Shown here: piece after piece, positions 51,001 through 63,000 of the stretch
Numbering within the stretch: position 1 is the first letter of the stretch
Layout of the letters: each line of letters opens with the position of its first letter
Assembly (NCBI GenBank): GCA_028015205.1
Contig: CM051516.1
Span: forward strand, 49,356,230 to 49,420,229
DNA: 64,000 nucleotides
From: Mytilisepta virgata
Taxonomy: Eukaryota > Mollusca > Bivalvia > Mytilida > Mytilidae
Reading direction: 5' to 3'
Position numbers and translations under genes: made by a program
The notes under the pieces: generated by a model
The model's database searches: none
Seen by the model: only the letters and a program-made list of their open reading frames with translations
What the model was told of the DNA's origin: nothing

Positions 51001-54000
51001 AGGTCACGACCACCACACAATCTGCAACTACAACCGGAGGGGCGATAACGACTATCCAAGCGCCATCTATGACTACTGCACAAGATGCAACCTCTACAGA
51101 AACTGCCACGACTACTGCTGCCCCCACTACAACGACAGAAGCAGGAACCACAACCGTGGCAGCCACAACTACAAGTGCGGCCGATACGACCACTGCAGAG
51201 CTCACGACTACCACACAAGCTGTAACTACAACCGCAGGGGCGACAACGACTACCCAAGCGCCAACTACGACTACTGCACAAGATACAACCTCTACAGAAA
51301 CTGCCACGACTACTGCTGCCCCCACTACAACGACAGAAGCAGGAACCACAACCGTGGCAGCCACAACTACAAGTGTTGCCGACACGACCACTGCAGAGGT
51401 CACGACCACCACACAAGCTGCAACTACAACCGCAGGGGCGACAACGACTACCAGAGCGCCAACTACGACTACTGCACAAGATACAACCTCTACAGAAACT
51501 GCCACGACTACTCCTGCAGTCACTAGAATGACAGAAGCAGGAACCACAACCGTGGTAGCTACAACTAGAAGTGCGGCCAACACGACCACTGCAGAGGTCA
51601 CGACCACAACGCAAGCTGCAACTACAAGCGCAGAGGCGACAACGACCACCCAAGCGCCAACTACGACAATTGCACAAGATACCACTACAGTAGCTGCCAC
51701 GACTACTGCTGCCGCCACTACAACGACAGAAGCAGGAACCACAACCGTGGCAGCCAACACTACAAGTGCGGCTGACACCACTACTGGAGAGGTCACGACT
51801 ACCACACAATCTGCAACTACAACTCCAGGTGGGAAAACGACTACCCAAGCGCCAACAACGACTACTGCACAAGATACAACCTCTACAAAAACTGCCACGA
51901 CTCCTGATGCAGTCACTACAACGACAGAAGCAGGAACCACAACCGTGGCAGCCACAACTACAAGTGTTGCCGACACGACCACTGCAGAGGTCACGACCAC
52001 CACACAAGCTGGAACTACAACCGCAGTGGCTACAACGACTACCCAAGCGTCAACTACGGCTACTGCACAAGATACAACCGCTACAGAAACTGCCACGACT
52101 ACTGCTGCAGTCACTACAATGACAGAAGCAGGAACCACAACCGTGGCAGCTACAACTACAAGTGCGGCTTACACGGCCACTGGAGAGGTCACGACCACCA
52201 CACTAGCTGCAACTACAAGCGCAGGGGCGACAACGACCACCCAAGCGTCAACTACGAGTTTTGCACACGATACCATTACAGTAGCTGCGACGACTACTGC
52301 TTCCGCCACCACAACCGTGGCAGCCACAACTACAAGTGCGGCTGACACCACTAATGCAGGAGCGACAACGAGTACTGTACACGGTACAACCTCTACAGAA
52401 ACTGCCACGACTACTGCTGCCTCCTCTACAACGACAGAAAGAGGAACCACAACCGCGGCAGCCACAACTACAAGTGCGGCCGATACAACCACTGTAGAGG
52501 TCACGACCACCACACAAGCTGCAACTACAACCGCAGGGGCGACAACGACCACCCAAGCGCCAACTACGACTATTGAACAAGATTCAACCACTACAGAGGC
52601 TGCCACGACTACTGCTGCAGCCACTACAACAACAGAAGCAGGAACCACAACCGTGGCAGCCACAACTACAAGTGCAGCTGACACCACTACTGGAGAGATC
52701 ACGACTACCACACAATCTGCAACCTCAACCGCAGGGGCGACAACGACTACCGAAGCGCCAACAACGACTACTGCAAAAGATACAACCTCTACAGAAACTG
52801 CCACGACTACTGCTGCAGTCACTACAATGACAGAAGGAAGAACCACAACCGTGGTAGATACAACTACAAATGCGGCCAACACGACCACTGCAGAGGTCAC
52901 GACTACCACACAAGCTGCAACTACAACCGCAGGGGCAACAACGACTACCCAAGCGCCAAATACGACTACTGCACAAGATACAACCTCTACAGAAACTGCC
53001 ACGACTACTGCTGCCCCCACTACAACGACAGAAGCAGGAACCACAGCCGTGGCAGATACAACCACAAGTGCGGTCGACACGACCACTGCAGAGGTCACGA
53101 CCACCACACAAGCTGCAACTACAAGCGCAGAGGCGACAACGACCACCCAAGCGCCAACTACGACTATTGCACAAGATACCACTACAGTAGCTGCCACGAC
53201 TACCGCTGCCGCCACTACAACGACAGAAGCAGGAACCACAACCGTGGCAGCCACAACTACAAGTGCGGCTGACACCACTACTGGAGAGGTCACGACTACC
53301 ACACAATCAGCAACTACAACTCCAGGCGCGACAACGACTACCAAAGCGCCAACTACAACTACTGCACAAGATACAACCACTACAGACGCTGCCACGACTA
53401 CTGCTGGAGTCACTACAATGACAGAAGCAGGAACAACAACGGTGGTAGCTACAACTACAAGTGCGGCCTACACGGCCACTGCAGAGGTCACGACTACCAC
53501 ACAAGCTGCAACTACAAGCGCAGAGGCGACAACGATTACCCAAGCGCCAACTACGACTATTGCACAAGATACCACTACAGTAGCTGCCACGACTACTGCT
53601 GCCGCCACTACAAAGACAGAAGCAGGAACCACAACCGTGGCAGCCACAACTACAAGTGCGGATGACACCACTACTGGAGAGGTCACGACTACCACACAAT
53701 CAGCAACTACAACTCCAGGGGCGACAACGACTACCCAAGCGCCAACTACAACTACTGCACAAGATACAACCACTACAGACGCTGCCAAGACTACTGCTGG
53801 AGTCACTACAATGACAGAAGCAGGAACCACAACGGTGGCAGCTACAACTACAAGTGCGGCCTACACGGCCACTGCAGAGGTCACGACCACCACACAAGCT
53901 GCAACTACAAGCGCAGAGGCGACAACGACCACCCAAGCGCCAACTACGACTATTGCACAAGATACCACTACAGTAGCTGCGACGACTACTGCTGCCGCCA

Positions 54001-57000
54001 CTACAACGACAGAAGCAGGAACCACAACCGTGGCAGCCACAACTACAAGTGCGGCCGACACGACCACTGCAGAGGTCACGACTACCACACAATCTGCAAC
54101 TACAACCGCAGGGGCGACAACGACTACCCAAGCGCCAACTACAAGTACTGCACAAGATACAACCTCTACAGAAACTGCCACGAATACTGCTGCCCCGACT
54201 ACAACGACAGAAGCAGGAATCACAACCGTGGAAGCCACAACTACAAGTGCGGCTGACACCACTACTGGAGAGATCACGACTACCACACAATCTGCAACTA
54301 CAACCGCAGGGGCGACAACGACTACCAAAGCGCCAACTACAACTACTGCACAAGATACAACCTCTACAGAAACTTCCACGACTACTGCTGCCTCCACTAC
54401 GACAGAAGCAGGAACCACAACCGTGGCAGCCACAACTACAAGTTCGGCCGATACGACCACTGCAGAGTTTACGACTACCACACAATCTGCAACTACAACC
54501 GCAGGGGCGACAACGACTACCCAAGCGCCAACTACAACTACTGCACAAGATACAACCACTACAGACGCTGCCACGACTACTGCTGCTGCCACTACAACGA
54601 CAGAAGCAGGAACCACAACTGTGGCAGCCACAACTACAAGTGCAGCTGACACCACTACTGGAGAGATCACGACTACCACACAATCAGCAACTACAGCCCC
54701 AGGGGTGACAACGACTAACGAAGCGCCAACTACGACTACTGGACAAGATACAACCTCTACAGAAACTGCCACGACTACTGCTGCCCCGACTACAACGACA
54801 GAAGCAGGAACCACAACCGTGGCAGCCACAACTACAAGTGCGGCTGACACCACTACTGGAGAGATCACGACTACCACACAATCTGCAACTACAACCGCAG
54901 GGGCGACAACGACCACCCAAGCGTCAACTACGAGTATTGCACAAGATACCACTACAGTAGCTGCGACGACTACTGCTTCCGCCACCACAACCGTGGCAGC
55001 CACAAGTACAAGTGCGGCTGACACCACTACTGCAGGAGCGACAACGACTACTGTACACGGTACAACCTCTACAGAAACTGCCACGACTACTGCCTCCTCT
55101 ACAACGACAGAAAGAGGAACCACAACCGCGGCAGCCACAACTACAAGTGCGGCCGATACGACCACTGCAGAGGTCACGACCACCACACAAGCTGCAACTA
55201 CAACCGCAGGGGCGACAACGACCACCCAAGCGCCAACTACGACTATTGAACAAGATTCAACCACTACAGAGGCTGCCACGACTACTGCTGCAGCCACTAC
55301 AACAACAGAAGCAGGAACCACAACCGTGGCAGCCACAACTACAAGTGCAGCTGACACCACTACTGGAGAGATCACGACCACCACACAATCTGCAACCACA
55401 ATCCTAGGGGCGACAACGACTATCCAAGCGCCAACAACGACTACTGCACAAGATACAACCTCTACAGAAACTGCCAGGACTACTGCTGCAGTCACTACGA
55501 CAGAAGCAGGAACCACAACCGTGGCAGATACAACTACAAATGTGGCTGACACGACCACTGCAGAGGTCACGACCACCACACAAGCTGCAACTACAAGCGC
55601 AGAGGCGACAACGACCACCCAAGCGCCAACTACGACTATTGCACAAAATACCTCTACAGTAGCTGCCACGACTACTGCTGCCGCCACTACAACGACAGAA
55701 GCAGGAACCACAACCGTGGCAGCCACAACTACAAGTGTTGCCGACACGACCACTGCAGAGGTCACGACCACCACACAATCTGCAACTACAACCGCAGGGG
55801 CGACAACGACTACCAGAGCGCCAACTACGACTACTGCACAAGATACAACCTATACAGAAACTGCCACGACTACTCCTGCAGTCACTACAATGACAGAAGC
55901 AGGAACCACAACCGTGGCAGCTACAACTAGAAGTGCGGCCAACACGACCACTGCAGAGGTCACGACCACCACGCAAGCTGCAACTACAAGCGCAGAGGCG
56001 ACAACGACCACCCAAGCGCCAACTACGACAAATGCACAAGATACCATTACAGTAGCTGCCACGACTACTGCTGCCGCCACTACAACGACAGAAGCAGGAA
56101 CCACAACCGTGGCAGCGAACACTACAAGTGCGGCTGACACCACTACTGGAGAGGTCACGACTACCACACAATCTGCAACTACAACTCCAAGTGGGACAAC
56201 GACTACCCAAGCGCCAACTACGACTATTGCACAAGATACCACTACAGTAGCTGCGACGACTACTGCTGCCGCCACTACAACGACAGAAACAGGAACCACA
56301 ACCGTGGCACCCACAACTACAAGTGCGGCCGACACGACCACTGCAGAGGTCACGACTACCACACAATCTGCAACTACAACCGCAGGGGCGACAACGACTA
56401 CCCAAGCGCCAACTACAACTACTGCACAAGATACAACCTCTACAGAAACTGCCACGAATACTGCTGTCCCGACTACAACGACAGAAGCAGGAACCACAAC
56501 CGTGGCAGCCACAACTACAAGTGCGGCTGACACCACTACTGGAGAGATCACGACTACCACACAATCTGCAACTACAACCGCAGGGGCGACAACGACTACC
56601 CAAGCGCCAACTACAACTACTGCACAAGATACAACCTCTACAGAAACTTCCACGACTACTGCTGCCCCCACTACGACAGAAGCAGGAACCACAACCGTGG
56701 CAGCCACAACTACAAGTTCGGCCGATACGACCACTGCAGAGGTCACGACTACCACACAATCTGCAACTACAACCTTAGGGGCGACAACGACTACCCAAGC
56801 GCCAACTACAACTACTGCACAAGATACAACCACTGCAGACGCTGCCACGACTACTGCTGCTGCCACTACAACGACAGAAGCAGGAACCACAACCGTGGCA
56901 GCCACAACTACAAGTGCGGCTGACACCACTACTGGAGAGATCACGACTACCACACAATCAGCAACTACAACCCCAGGGGTGACAACGACTACCCAAGCGC

Positions 57001-60000
57001 CAACTACGACTACTGGACAAGATACAACCTCTACAGAAACTGCCACGAATACTGCTGCCCCGACTACAACGACAGAAGCAGGAACCACAACCGTGGCAGC
57101 CACAACTACAAGTGCGGCTGACACCACTACTGGAGAGATCACGACTACCACACAATCTGCAACTACAACCGCAGGGTCGACAACGACTACCCAAGCGCCA
57201 ACTACAACTACACCACAAGATACAACCTCTACAGAAACTGCCACGATTACTGCTGCCCCCACTACGACAGGAGCAGGAACCACAACCGTGGCAGCCACAA
57301 CTACAAGTGCGGCCGATGCGACCACTGCAGAGGTCACGACTACCACACAAGCTGCAACTACAACCGCAAGGGCGACAACGAACACCCAAGCGCCAACTAC
57401 GACTTTTGCACAAGATACAACCACTACAGACGCTGCCACGACTACTGCTGCCTCCACTACAACGACAGAAGGAGGAACCACAACCGCGGCAGCCACAACT
57501 ACAAGTGCGGCTGACACCACTACTGGAGAGGTCACGACTCCCACAAAATCTGCAACTACAACCACAGGGGCGATAACGACTACCCAAGCGCCAACTACGA
57601 CTATTGCACAAGATACCACTACAGTAGCTGCCACGACTACTGCTGCCGCCACTACAACGACAGAAGCAGGAACCACAACCGTGGCAGTCACAACTACAAG
57701 TGCGGCTGACACCACTACTGGAGAGGTCACGACTCCCACAAAATCTGCAGCTACAACCCCAGGGGCGACAACGACCACCCAAGCACCAACTACGACTATT
57801 GCACAAGATACAACCACTACAGAAACTGCCACGACTACTGCTGCAGTCACTACAACTACAGAAGCAGGAACCACAACCGTGGCACATACAACTACAAGTG
57901 CGGCCGACACGACCACCACACAAGCTGCAACTACAAGCGCAGGGGCGACAACGACCACCCAAGCGCGAACTACGACTATTGGACAAGATACGACCACTAC
58001 AGTAAGTGCGACTGCTGCCCCCACTACAACGACAGAAGCAGGAACCACAACCGTGGCAGCCACAACTACAAGTGCGGCTGACACCACTAGTGGAGAGGTC
58101 ACGACTTCCACACAATCTGCAACTACAACCCCAGGGGTGACAACGACTACCCAAGCGCCAAGAACGACTACTGCACACGATACAACCTCTACAGAAACTG
58201 CCACGACTACTGCTGCCTCCACTAAAACGACAGAAGCAGGAACCACAGCCGCGGCAGCCACAACTACAAGTGCGGCCGACACGCCCACTGCAGAGGTCAC
58301 GAGCACCACACAAGCTGTAACTACAACCGCAGGGGCGACAACGACCACAGAAGCGGCAACTACGAGTATTGCACAAGATACAACCACTACAGACGCTGCC
58401 ACGACTACTGCTGCCGCCACTACAACAACAGAAGCAGGAACCACAACCGTGGCAGCCACAACTACAAGTGCGGCTGACTCCACTACTGGAGAGATCACGA
58501 CTACCAAACAATCTGCAACTACAACCCCATGGGCGACAACGACTACACAAGCGCCAACAACAACTACTGCACAAGATACAACCTCTACAGAAAGTGCCAC
58601 GACTCCTGCTGCAGTCACTACAACGACAGAGGCAGGAACCACAACCGTGGCAACCACAACTACAAGTGCGGCCGACACGACCATTGCAGAGATCACGACT
58701 ACCACACAAGCTGCAACTACAACCCCAACAACGACTATTGCACAAGATACAACCACTACAGACGCTGCCACGACTACTGCTGCCGCCACTACAACGACAG
58801 AAGCAGGAACCACAACCATGGCAGCCACAACTACAAGTGCGACCGACACGACCATTGCAGAGATCACGACTACCACACAATCTGCAACTGCAACCCCAGG
58901 GGTGACAACGACTACCCAAGCGCCAACAACGACTACTGCAGAGGATACAACCTCTACAGAAACTGCCACGACTACTGCTGCCTCCACTAGAACGACAGAA
59001 GCAGGAACCACAACCACGGCAGCCACAACTACAAGTGCGGCCGACACGACCACTGCAGAAGTCACGAGCACCACACAAGCTGCAACTACAACCGCAGGGG
59101 CGACAACGACCACAGAAGCGGCAACTACGACTATTGCACAAGATACAACCACTACAGACGGTGCCACGACTACTGCTGCCGCCACTACAACAATAGAAGC
59201 AGGAACCAAAACCGTGGCAGCCACAACTACAAGTGCGGCTGACACCACTACTGGAGAGATCACGACTACCACACAATCTGCAACTACAACCCCAGGGGCG
59301 ACAACGAATAACCAAGCGCCAACAACGACTACTGCACAAGATACAACCTCTACAGAAACTGCCACGACTACTGCTTCCGCCACTACAACGACAGGAGCAG
59401 GAACCACAACCGTGGCAGCCACAACTACAAGTGCGGCCGACACGACCACTGCAGAGGTCACGACCACCACACAAGCTGCAACTGCAACCGAAGGGGCGAC
59501 AACGACCACCCAAGCGCCAACTACGACTATTGCACAAGATACAACCACCAGAGCAGCTGCGACGACTACTGCTGCCGCCACTACAACGACAGGAGCAGGA
59601 ACCACAACCGTGGCAGCCGAAACTACAAGTGCGGCCGACACGACCACCACACAAGCTGCAACTACAACCTTAGGGGCGACAACGACTACCCAAGCGCCAA
59701 CTACGACTACTGCACAAGATACAACCACTACAGAAACTGCCACGACTACTGCTGCCGCCACTACAACGACAGAAGCAGGAACAACAACCGTGGCAGCCAC
59801 AACTACAAGTGCAGCTGACAAGACTACTGGAGAGGTCACGACTACCACACAATCTGCAACTACAACCGCAGGGGCGACAACGACTACCCAAACGCCAACA
59901 ACGACTACTGTACAAGATACAACCTCTACAGGAACTGCCACGACTACTGCTGCTGCCACTACAACGACAGAAGCAGGAACCACAACCGTGGCAGCCACAA

Positions 60001-63000
60001 CTACAACTACGGCCGACACCACTACTGGAGAGGTCACGAGTACCCAAGGGCCAACAACGACTACTGCACAAGATACAACCTCTACTGAAACTGCCACGAC
60101 TACTGCTGCAGTCACTACAACGACAGAAGCAGGAACCACAACCGTGGCAGCCACAACTACAAGTGTTACCGACACGACCACTGCAGAGGTCACGACCACC
60201 ACACAAGCTGGAACTACAACCGCAGTGGCGACAACGACTACCCAAGCGTCAACTACGGCTACTGCACAAGATACAACCTCTACAGAAACTGCCACGACTA
60301 CTGGTGCAGTCACTACAATGACAGAAGCAGGAACCACAACCGTGGCAGCTACAACTACAAGTGCGGCTTACACGGCCACTGGAGAGGTCACGACCACCAC
60401 ACTAGCTGCAACTACAAGCGCAGGGGCGACAACGACCACCCAAGCGTCAACTACGAGTTTTGCACACGATACCACTACAGTAGCTGCGACGACTACTGCT
60501 TCCGCCACCACAACCGTGGCAGCCACAACTACAAGTGCGGCTGACACCACTACTGCAGGAGCGACAACGACTACTGTACACGGTACAACCTCTACAGAAA
60601 CTGCCACGACTACTGCTGCCTCCTCTACAACGACAGAAAGAGGAACCACAACCGCGGCAGCCACAACTACAAGTGCGGCCGATACGACCACTGCAGAGGT
60701 CACGACCACCACACAAGCTGCAACTACAACCGCAGGGGCGACAACGACCACCCAAGCGCCAACTACGACTATTGAACAAGATTCAACCACTACAGAGGCT
60801 GCCACGACTACTGCTGCAGCCACTACAACAACAGAAGCGGGAACCACAACCGTGGCAGCCACAACTACAAGTACAGCTGACACCACTACTGGAGAGATCA
60901 CGACTACCACACAATCTGCAACCTCAACCGCAGGGGCGACAACGACTACCGAAGCGCCAACAACGACTACTGCACTGGATACAACCTCTACAGAAACTCC
61001 AACGACTACTGCTGCAGTCACTACAATGACAGAAGCAAGAACCACAACCGTGGTATCTACAACTACACATGCGGCCAACACGACCACTGCAGAGGTCACG
61101 ACTACCACACAATCTGCAACTACAACCGCAGGGGCGACAACGACTACCCAAGCGCCAACTACAACTACTGCACAAGATACAACCACTACAGACGCTGCCA
61201 CGACTTTTGCTGCTGCCACTACAACGACAGAAGCAGGAACCACAACCGTGGCAGCCACAACTACAAGTGCGGGTGACACCACTACTGGAGAGATCACGAC
61301 TACCACACAATCAGCAACTACAACCCCAGGGGTGACAACGGCTACCCAAGCGCCAACTACGACTACTGGACAAGATACAACCTCTACAGAAACTGCCACG
61401 AATATTGCTGCCCCGACTACGACAGAAGCAGGAACCACAACCGTGGCAGCCACAACTACAAGTGCGGCTGACACCACTACTGGAGAGATCACGACTACCA
61501 CACAATCTGCAACTACAACCGCAGGGGCGACAACGACTACCCAAGCGCCAACTACAACTACTGCACAAGATACAACCTCTACAGAAAGTGCCACGATTAC
61601 TGCTGCCCCCACTACGACAGGAGCAGGAACCACAACCGTGGCAGCCACAACTACAAGTGCGGCCGATGCGACCACTGCAGAGGTCACGACTACCACACAA
61701 GCTGCAACTACAACCGCAGGGGCGACAACGAACACCCAAGCGCCAACTACGACTTTTGCACAAGATACAACCACTACAGACGCTGCCACGACTACTGCTG
61801 CCTCCACTACAACGACAGAAGGAGGAACCACAACCGCGGCAGCCACAACTACAAGTGCGGCTGACACCACTACTGGAGAGGTCACGACTCCCACAAAATC
61901 TGCAACTACAACCACAGGGGCGATAACGACTACCCAAGCGCCAACTACGACTATTGCACAAGATACCACTACAGTAGCTGCGACGACTACTGCTGCCACT
62001 ACAACGACAGAAGCAGGAACCACAACCGTGGCAGTCACAACTACAAGTGCGGCTGACACCACTACTGGAGAGGTCACGACTCCCAAAAAATCTGCACCTA
62101 CAACCCCAGGGACGACAACGACCACCAAAGCACCAACTACGACTATTTCACAAGATACAACCACTACAGAAACTGCCACGACTACTGCTGCAGTCACTAC
62201 AAGTACAGAAGCAGGAACCACAACCGTGGCACATACAACTACAAGTGCGGCCGACACGACCACCACACAAGCTGCAACTACAAGCGCAGGGGCGACAACG
62301 ACCACCACACAAGCTGCAACTACAAGCGCAGGGGCGACAACGACCACCCAAGCGCGAACTACGACTATTGGACAAGATACAACCACTACAGTAAGTGCGA
62401 CTGCTGCCCCCACTACAACGACAGAAGCAGGAACCACAACCGTGGCAGCCACAACTACAAGTGCGGCTGACACCACTAGTGGAGAGGTCACGACTTCCAC
62501 ACAATCTGCAACTACAACCCCCGGGGTGACAACGACTACCCAAGCGCCAACAACGACTACTGCATACGATACAACCTCTACAGAAACTGCCACGACTACT
62601 GCTGCCTCCACTAAAACGACAGAAGCAGGAACCACAGCCGCGGCAGCCACAACTACAAGTGCGGCCGACACGCCCACTGCAGAGGTCACGAGCACCACAC
62701 AAGCTGTAACTACAACCGCAGGGGCTACAACGACCACAGAAGCGCCAACTACGACTATTGCACAAGATACAACCACTACAGACGCTGCCACGACTACTGC
62801 TGCCGCCACTACAACAACAGAAGCAGGAACCACAACCGTGGCAGCCACAACTACAAGTGCGGCTGACACCACTACTGGAGAGATCACGACTACCATACAA
62901 TCTGCAACTACAACCCCATGGGCGACAACGACTACACAAGCGCCAACAACAACTACTGCACAAGATACAACCTCTACAGAAAGTGCCACGACTCCTGCTG

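Noticed and set aside
58529..58990. Asn/Asp/His/Tyr/Cys-rich plus-strand open frame and its copy at 62918-63379
   Set aside because: This is the remaining plus-strand frame of the array, open only where a few variants remove its stops.
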